A stretch of DNA of 64,000 nt from Kryptolebias marmoratus (GCF_001649575.2 NC_051448.1:20030384-20094383); one strand, 5' to 3'. Counted from the stretch's first letter, positions 1 through 11,474 are shown. The notes: generated from the letters alone by a model not told the origin. Numbers and translations: made by a program.

Positions 1-616
1 GATATAGGGCATACATAAGGGAAGTGGGGGACATGTCCCACACATACCCCGGTTATGCCTTTGCTTGGGGGTGCTACGGGGGTGCTATGACTTTTCCAGG
101 GGGAGCTATAGCACCCCCTAGCGCCCCCCTGGCGCCGCCAGTGCCCGCGGGCCTCAAGTTTGACACGTGTGCTCTTAGATAAACATCCATTTCTAAAAGC
201 TGCTCAACAAGGTATAAAGCAGTTAAAAAAAGAAACTATTGTCAATGATTAAAAACATTTTTATAGAGGAAACAGCGTTTAGATTAAAACATACAGTTTG
301 CCACTGATTCAGTAGAGAAGGTCCTGCTGGCCCACCGCTGTTAAAGGGGCAGTCTGGTCATTTTTGAAGTCACAGTACCTTATGAGCCGGGACATCAGTC
401 ATGGAGCTTGAGTATGGAGAAAAGGGCAAAAGTCTTCATCCAGCCTAGGCTAATGGGGAGCCAAAGAAGTGCCCCTTTTTTTCTTTTGTTCTAGTGTTTT
501 TCTTGTGACGGTAACCTCCACCTGCAACATTAACACCTAAACACTTATTTAGTTGTGTGAAATTTGAATTATTTTTTTAGACAAGTCTTTAAAGTCCTCT
601 GTCCCCCCCACCCCAG
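1..616 (+). other. Partial intron of the stathmin-4 gene
   Basis: No coding signal. It contains a fragment of dispersed repeat family A at about 341-440 (it opens TTAAAGGGGCAGTCTGG) and ends in a C-rich polypyrimidine tract and CAG acceptor just before 617. Confidence 0.6.
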
Positions 617-3183
617 TGTCAGGAGGCCGAGCTGCTGAAGCACTTGGCTGAGAAGAGGGAGCACGAGCGCGAGGTGATCCAGAAGGCTTTCGAGGAGAAC
701 AACAACTTCATCAAGAACGCCAAGGAGAAGCTGGAGCAGAAGATGGAGGCCAACAAGGAGAACAGGGAGGCTCTCCTGGCTGCCATGCTGGAGAGGCTGC
801 AGGAGAAGGTACAAGCTGACCACACATTGGTTCTTTTCTTTCTAAAACCCTTTGTGAATCCAACCCATTTTTGGCCAGTGCATGTTCATGAGAACGATGA
901 AGCATTCTTGTACGTTTACTTGTGTCTCGTGTTTTCTGACAAGAACTCATGCAGTTTTCTTCTTACTACAGTGGCAAATTTGAAGCTACATCCACCACTA
1001 GGCTTTACTCTATGGGTTTTTTTTCTAACTACCCCACATTTTGAGTTTAACTGGGGTTTTTTCTCAGACATTTAGCTTCAAGGAGTTTTCTTCTGAACCA
1101 CTCAAACTAAGCTTTAACTGATATTGTGGCCAACTCTCACAAAAGCCCCAGGCTCTTTTCACTACACTAAGCTCAGTTCTTAATGTCACTGGGCCTGCGC
1201 CTCTGGAAGTTTCCTGTGAGATATTTCTTCACTTCTTCCTAGAAAAGACCGTGAACGCTCAGACTCCCTCCACCAGCTCATGATTCATCCATCCTGCCTC
1301 CATGCTCGCCTGTGTTTGACCGCTTTGAACCCGTCTCACTCTCCTTCTTAGAGCCACCAGTTTCCAGGTATGAAGTTATCTGGAAGAGAAGCCCCCATGA
1401 CTTCGGGTCCATTGGCCCCCCGAAGGCCACGGGGGCGGTTAGATATGCTGCTGAGAAAATATAGCCTCGACTCCCTCGGTGGTGTCAGACTTTAGGCCTG
1501 TCTCCAAGTTTCTGTTTTTGTACAAACTATTAAAAAAAAAAGTTGTTTACTCACAACTTAAGTCTTTCCTGGATAAACACTCAGTTTTAGAGGTGTTCCA
1601 GTCTGGCTTTAAAACTCATCGTGGCACTGAGTCAGCTCTGTTCAGGGTATTTTTAGGACATCTTTACAGCAATGGAGTCTGGTGTCCAATGGACAGATAG
1701 TCCATTGGACACCGTAGATCATGTGATCCCCATCTCAAGGATAGAGCAGTGGCTGGGCATTAAGGGTTCAGTGCTCCAGGTTCAGGTCCTACCTCCCTGA
1801 CAGAATGTTTTGAGTCAAGTCAAAGGGTTTTGTTTCTGCCTCTGCCGCTCTCCTGTGGGGGTACCACAAGGTTCCATTCTTGGTCCTCTCCTTATTTTTT
1901 TTTCTTTGTACCTGCTGCCACTAGGTACTGTTATGCAGATGGTTGTCAAAAGACACCTAGCTCTGGAGCACACTGGTGCATGATCTGTCCAGCCTCTCCT
2001 TAGCTGCCTGGTTGACATCAGGAGTTAGATGACATTTAGTTTTGCAAATTTCAACGAGAATGAGACAGAAGTGATGTTTTTTTACACCCAGTGGCACCAG
2101 CAGGAACCCTTGTGTTGACCTTTCCTCCCATGCCCCTTGTGAGAAAAATATTATCACAAATCTGGGAAATGGATCCTTCCCTAAAAACTAAACAGGCACA
2201 ATAGTCAAATCCTGCTTCTTTCAGCTGAGGCGACTGTCTTGAATGAAGCCCATCTTGTCTTCAAGACATCTTGGGACGTTAATACGTGCTTTTCTAACAT
2301 TTTGGATTGATTACTGCAACGTGCTTCGTTTCAGATTTATTCAGGTTTCTGTTGCTGCTTTGCGACGAGTTCAAAATGCTGCTGCTCGATGTTTGACAAG
2401 TACGGCCAAAAGAGAACACATTGCCCCCGTTTTGGCTTCCCTTCAATGGCTTCAAATTCATTTTGAAATTCTTTTGCTTGTTTTTAAGTCCCTTAATAGA
2501 TGTTTCCCCCTCTTATGTCTCTGAAAGGTTGATCCATGCCTCAGCTCTCTCTGAGGTCAGCAGTTCAGATGCTTTTAATGGTTCCAAGGATGCGATGCAG
2601 GTCAGATCTGAGAGACCGTTTTTTTCTACCGCAGGTCCAAAGGTTTGGGAAGGGTTTGTTAGACAGGCTCCCTCTTTTACTTTCCTTAAAATCTCGTTTA
2701 AAAACACAATTTTACACCCTGGCCTTCGACAAAGTATGAGATGACTTTCACCTTATTGTGCTTTTTCTAATTAATCTATTCGTTTTAATCGTGTTTTGAC
2801 TTTTACTTCTGTAGATTTGAGTGTTTTATCCTTTCTGTTGCGCTTGTTTGTTTTATTGTACAGCACTTTAGTTGGCCCCGATGCCGCTTTTTTTAGTGCT
2901 TTAAAATTAAAGGGGTACGGTATGGTAATTTCAACACTGCTCACAGTCTTGGTCTGTGATCATCACGAGTGTTAAAGGATTTTTCGTTTTCCCCACTGCC
3001 TCTCGTTTTGTCGTTCAAATCGTCACGAGCCGCTCCCTTTGTAGCTCGCATGTCTTGCGCAATGTGAATTCGTTCGTGAATGTTAATGACTCTCATGTGT
3101 CTCTGCTGTGTTGTTTCTGGCAGGATAAACACGCAGAGGAGGTGAGAAAGAACAAGGAGATGAAAGAAGAGGCCTGTCGGTAG
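617..3183 (+). CDS. stmn4: Stathmin-4 type protein, last two coding exons (5' part lies outside the window)
   Basis: Two coding exons are visible: 617-808 (64 codons, acceptor CCCCAG, donor AAG|GTACAA) and 3124-3183 (19 codons plus TAG). Both junctions are phase 0. The first carries most of the stathmin-like domain: a long charged helix ([19 protein letters not shown], then a [11 protein letters not shown] stretch). The second encodes [19 protein letters not shown] and stops. Stathmins bind two alpha/beta tubulin heterodimers and promote microtubule disassembly. The short KE(L/M)KEEA(S/C)R ending and the [20 protein letters not shown] run are typical of STMN4 (RB3), not STMN1, whose tail is longer and acidic. 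The N-terminal exons, including any palmitoylated membrane anchor, would lie to the left. Sequence alone does not settle whether this is stmn4 or the fish duplicate stmn4l. An alanine-to-phenylalanine change in the QKA(I)EENN segment (here QKAFEENN) is a small oddity. Confidence 0.9.
1470..2925 (+). mobile_element. Decayed non-LTR retrotransposon (L2/Rex-like LINE), 3' part of the reverse transcriptase
   Basis: It lies in the last intron of the stathmin gene. Conceptual fragments in shifting frames read as a LINE reverse transcriptase: [17 protein letters not shown] and [17 protein letters not shown] (1479-1700), then a [11 protein letters not shown] block near 1855-1890 with a nearby YADG remnant. 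The C-terminal part follows, [21 protein letters not shown] and a GPKVWE block (2243-2744). The 3' tail near 2860-2925 has the usual 'AGCACTTT...' ending. Stops and frameshifts throughout mean it is inactive. Assignment to the L2/Rex group rests on pattern recognition. Confidence 0.8.
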
Positions 3184-3834
3184 ACAGAGCGAAGCAGCGG
3201 AGCCAAAACCGAATGCTTCAGACTTCGAGGTTTCTTTGTGTCTGTTTTAAAGAAGGGTGTCCGGGGGGTGGGGGATCTAAATTTAAAAAAAAAACTAAAA
3301 GAAAAATAAATAAAGGACTTTATAACAGCGACATGAATGAGTTTAGAAGTTAAGATTCCAATTTTTATTCTGTGCTGTATCAATTCTGACCGAGCTGTAC
3401 AAAGTTTAGCCAACGCTTGATGTTGAAATTTCATTTTTGCTTCTAAACCAAACCAGAAGAGGGTCTGGTGGAAGGGTGAGAGACCACATTCACACTAAAA
3501 GAGTTTGACAGCTTTGACTTTTTTTTAAAGAATTATTTTATTTAGCAAGCAATTCGGTGAAAACTGAAACTGCAGCGGTCTCCTTTCCACTGCTTTACTC
3601 CGGAAAGTAGACCGAGTCCAACTCGCATCGTAACCAAGCTGTGTTGTGATTCTTTTCACCCGCTTGGCAGCAGCTCCGCCGAAGACAAACACCGTTAGGC
3701 TGAGGCCGTGGAAATAAGAGAGCTGTAATCAAAACTGTTAGCTAGTAAAAAAAAAACAAAATGACGTGTTTCGAACTGGACTCACAGAAACCCCCCTCCG
3801 CCCACCTATCCTTTTTTCAGTCACAACAAATAAA
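3184..3834 (+). other. 3'UTR of the stathmin-4 gene with two candidate poly(A) signals
   Basis: After the TAG at 3181-3183 there is non-coding sequence with overlapping AATAAA hexamers at 3305-3310 and 3309-3314 and another at 3829-3834. Which one is used cannot be told without transcripts. Confidence 0.6.
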
Positions 3835-5585
3835 ACTCAAAAACCAACAGCTGTTCCATTTGTGTCGGTTTCAGGAAATCTGAAAACCAAATGTTTATTT
3901 CTACTGTGTGTACGAGGAGTTAAAGGGGGTAAAAGCAGCTTGTAAAGTGTGTGTGTTTTTTTTTTTTTACTTTTTTGCCATTCCCGGTTCTTTCCGTGAA
4001 CTTTAGCTGTAGTGTAGTTGTAGTTCAGTGACACGCTTTTCCTTACATTCAGAGCACTGATTGCACTCTGTTTTCATTAAGCACAACTCCAAAGCACAAA
4101 CTAAAGCATACAGGAAGAATGGTTACCACACAGAAAAATCAGGAGAATGAGGAGAAGGCATTCCAGGACTTGGATCCAAAAGGGTCAAATGTCAAAGAAG
4201 CATTCGGTTTGTCTTAGCGCTCATCGCTCTGCTCTGATTGTTCATCATCTTAAAGGGAATTGGGTGAAAAAAGGATGAAATGTGCCCAAGCAGTTGAGTC
4301 ATACGGACTTCATATTGACTTGACAGAAATATTTCAATGTTTGTACTGTAACTTGGGAGCTAACATGGGCTTTGTACTTGCTGTAACGTGTTGCTGTTTA
4401 TCTTCAAGGTCTGATTGATTGCATTTATTTGGCATGATCAGTAAAACAAAAAAAAAGCTTCAATGAATTCTGTTTACTGTAGTCATTTTCACATCCACCG
4501 TACGGTAAAGTTTATTGGCTTTGCATCATGCTTTTCAATGGTCGGTCAAACCCCCTCTCCTTAAGTGTTCAAATAACATGCATGTGATGGGATAACGAAG
4601 TACAAAAGGAAGAAAATACGCCAGGCATGAGTTATTCAAAGGATTGTATTATTAAAAAATATTTTCAACTCAAATACATTTGTAAATAAGTTTTTGCTCT
4701 GTATTAAAAAAAGGACTTCTCACAGATTGACATTAAAGTTTGTAGAGAAATGAAATGAGAAAAAAATACAGTAAAATACACATCCATAAAGTAAATAAAC
4801 ATACATCAATATCTTATAAAACTGTCTCAATAACATTATTGACAATGACGTCCGGTAAAACTGCATTTCTTTAAGCTCAGTCCACTGTATGGAACATTGT
4901 TTTACCTCAAGATTAAAGGTACTTTAACTAGTTTTTCCCAAATTCTCCCCCTAATTTTGAGTGGGGTATTTTTTTTAGCTTTTTTTGATCGTTTTTAGAG
5001 GAAGCCACAAACTGTCGTACCAGCTATTTTGAATTTAATGTGATCTTCCCGAGCTCACGGGTTGATTATTATCTCACGATAGCCAAGCTAGTTTTATCTC
5101 GAGAAAACAAAGTTCTCAAATTCTTGTGTCTACAATAATCCAAATAATTTTAAAAACTGAGAACTTGTTCTGCTGCGTTTGCTTCTCACGGTATGTGTTG
5201 CATGGGGGGCAGAAAAATGGAAATGGGGTCGCGTTTTTCTGCAGTGCGAATGCAGCCTTTTGTCCTTGGCTGTTTTTGTATTAGCCGTTAGCTCAGTAGT
5301 CCTGTCAGACTTCAACTCTGTTACTCCGGACCGAATTTGTCCAAAAAAAGTCTTAGAACAGGTAAGATATAAACCGTTCATCACCTCACAGAAACCATTT
5401 CCAAATGTACAAACCCCCTTAAACAAAAAACAGAAAAACACCCCTTCGGTATCTTTTTACAGAACGACATGGACACACGGGAATGCCAAGTGGTAACTTG
5501 TTGAATTGCGACACTGAAAGTTCTTTTGTAACAAATGATGCTCGTAGTTTTGACAAAATGGCAAATTATGACAAGTGGAATGAGA
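3835..5585. other. AT-rich spacer between convergent genes
   Basis: This separates the 3' ends of the stathmin (+) and il17a/f (-) genes. No convincing exon was found. About 4600-4860 is very AT-rich. An antisense copy of repeat family A lies at about 5275-5440. The 3'UTR of il17a/f must end somewhere in this interval; an ATTAAA on the minus strand near 5034 is one candidate. Confidence 0.5.
5275..5440 (-). repeat. Dispersed repeat family A, copy 2 (antisense fragment)
   Basis: The reverse complement shows the family landmarks: GTGATGAAC...TATCTTACCTG, then GTAACAGAGTTGAAGTCTGACAGG and GAGCTAACGGCTAA. These match the copy at 13040-13580. Open frames here are a by-product of the repeat. Confidence 0.6.
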
Positions 5586-5603
5586 CTAACAAGCTAACAG
5601 CCA

Positions 5604-5627
5604 ACATGCTAGCAAGAGCTAGCATGT
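5604..5627 (-). promoter_or_regulatory. Perfect 10 bp stem-loop in the il17a/f 3'UTR
   Basis: In transcript sense it reads ACATGCTAGC, loop TCTT, GCTAGCATGT. It starts about 127 nt past the stop codon at 5754. Cytokine 3'UTR stem-loops are known docking sites for decay factors such as Regnase-1 and Roquin. Whether this 4-nt-loop hairpin is one of them is inference. Confidence 0.45.
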
Positions 5628-5753
5628 CGCCACTGAGCGCGAGTGGGTAACAGCCGCTAAAAACGTCTCCGATGTTGTTCAGTCATATTTATGATGTTTA
5701 ACGGTTTGTTGAATACTGATGTGATCCGTTGCAGGTGGAAAGCCTTCTCCTTG

Positions 5754-8700
5754 TTACTGTTGGGGTACGACCCCGGGCCTCACACAGGTACAGCCGACCG
5801 TGATCACTTCGGTCCCCAGCACGTAGTCGTACTTCTTCTTGCCTCTTTTCTTAGCGGCGGTTTTCCTTGGGACTCTATGGTCGTGAAAACAAAAATTAGT
5901 TACCAGTTTTATAATAAATCAGATTTAAACTACTGACAGAAAAAAATAAAAGCCTAGCATTGATGCCAATGTTATGTTCGAGCCTTGGAAATAACCTGAT
6001 GCTCAATGAGACATCGTGCACCCTGTTAGCGCTTAGAGGATGTGCTGTGAATGGCTCGCAGCCACCACGCTACATTTTGGCTCAATATCTGTAAAACTGA
6101 CTGCGTTACAGCCATTTTAGAGTTCGCTAAGGTCAATTAGTTGTAGCAGCGATCTTCAATTGGGGTGACTCCAAAAATAATACACATCCAGTGAGTACTT
6201 TCTGAGACTTTCATTAACATGGCCTGCCTTTTGCCTTGTAGCGGCGGGCGCTAAGTAACTGTATAGGAATCCAGGTTGTATAACACTGCATAATTAACAT
6301 GAACAGACTCTGGGCTTTTTTATTTCACAGCTGAAGCAACAATATATAGATGTGTTGGCGGGAAAAGCCAACACATCTTACTCGTCAACAACATGCCGAT
6401 GAAAAGCTTCTGGCTCCTTTAATGTACGCTTCCATCGCACCGAGGTTTGATGAGCTCCGGGTTAAACAGTGGAGAAATTACAGCATGTTTCAGTTGATCT
6501 GCACAATGAGAAATGCAGTGCGGGAAAACACACTGATTTCAAAGACCAAGGTTTCGGAAATTACTGCATTCCACTGACTTTTTAAACATTCAGATTTTGG
6601 GACTCGTCCAGCGCACACAGTGCATGTGGTGTTTGGTGATGTTTTATTTCCCGACACGCCACATTACGAGGGAGCTTTCTGATATGTTCTGCGTCGTAAA
6701 GACGCCAAAGGCAAAGCTTTTTAGCTCGGGTCACAAGGAACTGTTTTTAGGATTCCATCCATATCCATTCTGTTTACCGGCTTCTTCACAGCAGTCACTG
6801 TGCGGGCGGCAGGGTGCTCCAAGTCCATCGCAGGGACACAGACAAACAATTGTTCACCCTCTCACTCACACCTAGCGACAATTTAGAGATGCCAGATAAC
6901 TTAACGTGCATGTTTTCGGTCTGTGGGCAGGAATGAAAGCCGCAAAAAGGCTGCGGCTTCACAGCTGCTGTCAACTATGATTGCACGAAAAAAGAAATAC
7001 CCTGAAGCACGAATCTACAATCAAGTTTTTGTTAACATACACAGAAGTTTGTCAATGCCAGGAATGTTGGGAAAACCGTGCACAAGAGTACCAAGAAGAA
7101 CCGGAGGAATTTTAAACTCTTGACCGGGTGTTGTAAACATTCATTAGATGGTGATTAATCTGTTTACTGCAATTTCTCTGAATTTAAACCCGGGTTACTT
7201 TCGGTGTTTTTGTGCCCACCGCATTTCAAAATAACAGTTTAGTCTTCAGAAGTGATGCCCCGCTGGCTTTTGTCCCCTGCTGTGGCCTTCCGCCTGAACA
7301 GGAAATGCACAAACTAATGAGACAAATTCCTCCCAAACTGCCCGTCCTCTACTTCCTAACACAAACTTTATTTGCCCACAAAAAAAAAAAAAAAAAGAAG
7401 AGCTTCCTGCTCTAGGACGGAAAAATGAAGGCAACGCTGAGGACGTATGAGTTGCCGCCTCGGCTGCTCACCTGCGCAGGACCAGGACCTGATATTTGAT
7501 GGGTTTAGCCTGCAGGGTTAAGTCCTCATTCCCCTGAAGGCCCAGGCAGCCGGAGGTCTGGCATTTGGCCTGGGAGATCCGTTCGGGGAAACGAGACAAA
7601 TCGATGGAGTTTCTGCAGCGGAACCGAAAGCAGAAAAGAAAACAGCTGTTCGGTCAAATGGACACAGGTTAGGGCACTTCAGCTGGCCTCATACATGACT
7701 GACAGGTGTTCAAGATGCATTTTTAGACTTTAGAAGAAGAATACAAAAAATAAAACAATAAAACTTACAGCAATGCAAATCTAATGCAATGTGTGCATAA
7801 AATGTCAATGTGGAGCGAGACTAAAAAGTTTTGGTTTAATGTCTTAAATGCTCTCAAGCTAACAACAAAATTTTCTCAGGAAAAACAAAAAACGCTGCAA
7901 CTTCATCACCTGAAAGAGCTCATGGCAGAGGACCTGAGGGGCTGTGTTGGCCTATGCACTGCAGTAAACGAGGCATTAAACCTCCAACAGGGTTTGTTTA
8001 ATGTAAAGTCATGTACGTCATTAACTCAGTCCTGTGAGGGCTGATAAAAGCACGTCTGAAAGCAGCAAAACATTTCAAGTTCACATTTGAGTCAAAGACC
8101 ACATAAACATTTCCTGTCAATCTGTGGGGGAAAAAAAAACAAAACAACCAATGAGTAAATTTCTCCATTGTCAGCTTGACTGACGTGTTCGGGGTCTAAT
8201 GGCATCCAAACGTTATGGGGACAGTTCAGCCTTTTGGAAGGGGGTTCTATGGAGAAGTAATGAAGAATAAATATGTTATCTGCTGTCAGTAGGTCTTTGA
8301 GTGGCCTCGGTTTGGAGGAATGATGCACTATCAGCTAGTACGAAAAATTTAAGTAGATTGCTGCCATTTTAAAACAGCACCAGTCTCTAAACTTTCATAG
8401 CAGTTCATGTGAACCTCTAACGTAGGAACATTTACGTCGCTGTAAAGGTTCCTTACAGCGTTGCATGATTATTTCATTTCGAATATTACAAGACTATTGC
8501 TGGAAGTGACCCCAGGCTTCACTGGAAGTGCTACAGCTAGATGCTGCTGTTTCCGCTTGCCACAGATTTCTATTTAATGAACTGAGCAATGCAAAATTTA
8601 TATCCGTCCACATTTATACAACACCTTTTTCAACCTTTCCAGATCCAACAAAGTGCTTTACAGTGTTCCGGCCATTGACGCAGTCGGCCAGAACGTTCTG

Positions 8701-9974
8701 TTGTATCATTTGCGTTCCATATATCGCAGATTTTCATTTTCCTTATACACCGATAAGGATATCAGGGGCGTTGGGGGTTCAGTGTCCAGGGAGCTTTCAG
8801 CATATTGCAGAAGCTGGTGATCGAACCCTCACCCCACCAATTGGAAACCAACCTACCTACCGCTGGGCCAAAGCCACGCCAAGGTGTGAAGACTTATAAA
8901 ATCATGTTAGTGTGAACCGCTATGATTTTGGGAGGAATTGAAGCCAGTATCTCGCTGTGCTGCAGCTGCTGGCGAACAGTATTCATGAGGAAGTCTTCGA
9001 AATGTCTCAAAAGGATCACGGGTGTCCTCAGTTTGCTCGCCTGATTTGCTGCGGCCCAGTGAGATACTGGCTTTGACTGGTTCTGAAACAGCAGCGATCC
9101 ATTTTGGTCTTGGCCCTCACTCTGATCAGTCTGATCAAAGTTAAAACTCCTGCTACCATTTCACAGAACCCCACTTCAAAATGGACGACCTGAGATCTAA
9201 GACGAATTCAGAACTGGGTATTGTCAGAAAACTCAACCATGAACCTCCTGAACTCTTGGTTTTGGACGTTATTTACTACAGAAAATAAGTCTAACTTGGA
9301 GCCATGTTTACTTCTACTGGGTATGGTTTAAAACTTTTCTCTGATTCTGACATCATAAAAAATAAAGAAAAAAAAGAATTTAATGACGCTCCAGTATGTC
9401 AGTCTGGTATTTTGTGAAGCAAACGAATCAGATAAAGGATCTGTGGCACTGCCTCACGTGTACGTCCACGGGGACAGGGATGTGTTGGCGAGGCTCGATG
9501 CGGATTGGATGTAGAGGTAGGACTTCACCGAGTGGTCCAGGACCAGTCTCACGGCCCTCCCTCTGAGTCCACCTCCCTGCACCGAGACCGTCCGGCTTCT
9601 CCTGGCGTTCAGCAGGGAGACGAGCCCCAGCAGCAGAAGAACTCTCATCACCTGCGGAAAAAGCAGCAGGAGCCACCTGAGCCGGTCCACTTCACGCCAG
9701 TTCTCAGCTCGAAAACAGATTAATCGCACATGTTGAAAGGCGTGTTGTTATATTCAATTTACCAACATGTACAGGGAACAACAACACAGAACTTGGTACT
9801 TTTTTTTTTTAAATCCACCTTTCAGCTTTAGGACAAACTTGGGGTTAAAACTCTTCTCCTGTGCAAACTTTCCATGCGTTTAAGCCACTAAATGAAGTCA
9901 TAAAAGGCGTCGCAGCTCTGCCAAAGGCTGCCATGGATGAGGCGAAGTAAAACGGGTTGACTCACCAGCAGCAT
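5754..9974 (-). CDS. il17a/f: Interleukin-17A/F family cytokine, complete, four coding exons, 154 aa
   Basis: Exons in transcript order: 9966-9974 (ATG CTG CTG, donor GTGAGT), 9458-9651, 7472-7612 and 5754-5874 (TAA at 5754-5756). Together they make 465 nt with consistent phases (0, 2, 2). The product has a hydrophobic signal peptide (about residues 1-19, MLLVMRVLLLLGLVSLLNA), an N-glycosylation site NTS at 59-61, the IL-17 signature SPWTY at 63-67, the RFPERISQAKC segment, and the LVLRR strand at 111-115. Cysteines are C85, C90, C143 and C145, giving the AKCxxxxC and VGCTCV pairs of the cystine-knot-like fold. Human IL17A is 155 aa, so the length fits. The mammalian 'PHC' cysteine after LVLRR is absent and replaced by a polybasic run (KKRGKKK, 123-129). 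It should be secreted and act on IL-17RA/RC-type receptors in mucosal and neutrophil responses. The neighbours mcm3 and paqr8 also flank IL17A/F in human. Sequence alone does not say which fish a/f paralogue it is. Confidence 0.93.
6050..6250 (+). repeat. Dispersed repeat family C, copy in il17a/f intron 3
   Basis: It shares landmarks with the copies at 41860 and 61935: TTTGGCTCAATATCTGTAAAA, 'GCTAAGGT(C/T)(A/G)ATTAGTTGTAGCAGC', then GACTCCAAAA. About 200 bp, with no coding signal. Confidence 0.6.
6348..6378. repeat. Perfect 12 bp inverted repeat (hairpin) in il17a/f intron 3
   Basis: The left arm AGATGTGTTGGC (6348-6359), loop GGGAAAA and right arm GCCAACACATCT (6367-6378) pair perfectly. 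It could be a decayed transposon terminus or a structured intronic element; its role is unknown. Confidence 0.6.
6745..6935 (-). mobile_element. Fish SINE-like element D, antisense copy
   Basis: The reverse complement contains CCACAGACCGAAAACATGCA-type sequence, 'CTAAATTGTCGCTAGGTGTGAGTGAGAGGGTG', and the CCCTGCGATGGACTTGGAG block. These match the sense copy at 53400-53695 and the very common teleost SINE-like repeat of this type. It lies in il17a/f intron 3. Confidence 0.7.
8600..8885 (-). mobile_element. SINE-like element E, antisense degenerate copy
   Basis: It lies in il17a/f intron 2. The reverse complement begins with a tRNA-like promoter region (TGGCCCAGCGGTA, a box A-like string, then GGGTTCGATCACC, a box B-like string) and ends in the 'AAAGCACTTT...TGTATAAATGTGG' tail. 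It is related to the copy at 14105-14395. Confidence 0.6.
8935..9330 (-). repeat. Dispersed repeat family A, antisense copy
   Basis: The reverse complement runs GACCAAAATGGATCGCTGCTG, TTTCAGAACCAGTCAAAGCC, AGTATCTCACTGGGCCGCAG and so on, continuing the family A consensus seen in part at 60150-60190. It lies in il17a/f intron 2. Part of it (AGTATCTC...GAGATACTGG, 8948-9069) forms a larger inverted repeat. Confidence 0.55.
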
Positions 9975-10111
9975 GGCTGTTTCCCTTCCAGTGCTCAGCT
10001 TCGGCTGTGAGCTGCCTCTTCACAGTCCTGCTGTTTATTCTCCAGCGGTGTTCATACGCCCTCCCCCCCTCCCCCCAGCCCTCCTCCTGCGAGCTGCCAA
10101 CATGTGCAGTG
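9975..10111 (-). promoter_or_regulatory. Presumed 5'UTR and proximal promoter of il17a/f
   Basis: Upstream of the ATG at 9972-9974. A weak TATA-like GAATAAAC lies on the minus strand near 10033-10040. The upstream part is cut off by the assembly gap, so promoter content cannot be judged. Confidence 0.35.
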
Positions 10112-10212
10112 NNNNNNNNNNNNNNNNNNNNNNNNNNNNNNNNNNNNNNNNNNNNNNNNNNNNNNNNNNNNNNNNNNNNNNNNNNNNNNNNNNNNNNNNN
10201 NNNNNNNNNNNN
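10112..10212. other. Assembly gap (101 N)
   Basis: A run of N directly upstream of il17a/f. Flanks are C-rich, suggesting a low-complexity sequencing failure. Open frames crossing it are meaningless. Confidence 0.99.
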
Positions 10213-10317
10213 TCCCACCCACCCCTCTCGCCGTGAACGAGGTTTCAAAGCTGACACCTCCATGAACCTGTCCAAAAGTGTGAACATGCTTTTGTCACCT
10301 ACTAACTTTTTTTTTTT

Positions 10318-10340
10318 GTGTGTGTGTGTGTGTGTGTGTG
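10318..10340. repeat. (GT)n microsatellite
   Basis: Uninterrupted GT dinucleotides after a T-run. Confidence 0.95.
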
Positions 10341-11474
10341 AGTTGTTTGTAGTTCACTTCCTCCTACTTTGATAGGAAACGATTTTTCAGCAAAATAAAA
10401 GAGCAAAAGGGAAACATTTCATAGTGAAAGTCGCAACTCAAGCTGAAAGTGTTCGATTGGTTTCTAAACCAGACTGCAGGTTTTTCTGCTTTAAGCCAAA
10501 AAAATTAATAAATAAAAATGAATACGGTTTTCTCCAGAAATCTCAGCTGGAAACAGGCCTGCAGGAGAACGCCCACGTCTTAAAACTGATTAAATAGTTA
10601 GTTAATAAAAAAGTTATTTATCATCCTGACAAGTCTTTTTTTTTTTTTTAATTACATGACTCATTTGCAACATTACGCCGGTAACAACACCTACACACTG
10701 CAAACAGTCTAAACAATGTAGGTCAAGGAAATGCTGACAACAGAACTCCAAAGGCAAACAGAGTGATAACATCTTGTCGTCTCGAGCGACGTATGAGTAA
10801 GGACCCAACGAACCGGAGCGCAGCACTTCTGGACCAAAAAGAGAGACGAGGTTTCGCTCAGTTCGAGGCGTACCTGTCGTCTGGTAGCCCCAGATGTCCC
10901 ACAAACAACAGAGTCAGATAAAAACCAACTTTTAGGTTGAGACTGGAAAAACGAGACAAAGTGGTGCTTCCATTGTTTGCTCCTCTGGACTGTTCTGGTG
11001 AATAAAGGCAGCTTTTAACTTAAAATTTGCGTTCAGCTTTGGTCCAGATTTGAGGTCTGTGGACGCTGGAGGAGAAGCTTGTTTTCAATCGTTATTACAA
11101 ACTGGTTGATTAAATGTTACTCATCGTTTCTACAATACACAAAGCTCAGGCGCAACTGGTTTCACACACTGTTCATTTCTGTTTATCTAAAAATAAAGTA
11201 AATGCTAATTCAGCTTTCACACTGTTGTTTTTTTATTTTCCCGTCAGTTTTTTTTCTATCTCACTACTTCTGAATACTTTGTGCTATTTTAGCTGTTCAT
11301 TGGAGACATGGGTGCTATGACTTTAGGTTTCAGTAACTTTATGATTTTGAAAAACATTTAACTTAATTTTAAAATATTTTACCTATAAAAATACAATGAG
11401 ATCTCTTCAGTTCCTTCTAAACATTGCTTTCTTTAAAATCTCCTTCAGCATACTTGCTCTATTTTTGTAATTTT
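10341..11474. other. Intergenic sequence, no gene recognised
   Basis: Short unsupported open frames only. There are A/T-rich stretches and no recognisable transposon. Confidence 0.5.

Noticed and set aside
644..1075. Single 143-codon gene
   Set aside because: Only codons up to 808 are stathmin; the rest is intron read-through after a good GT donor.
9898..10372. Open frames across the first gap
   Set aside because: They consist largely of N; only the short il17a/f first exon is real there.
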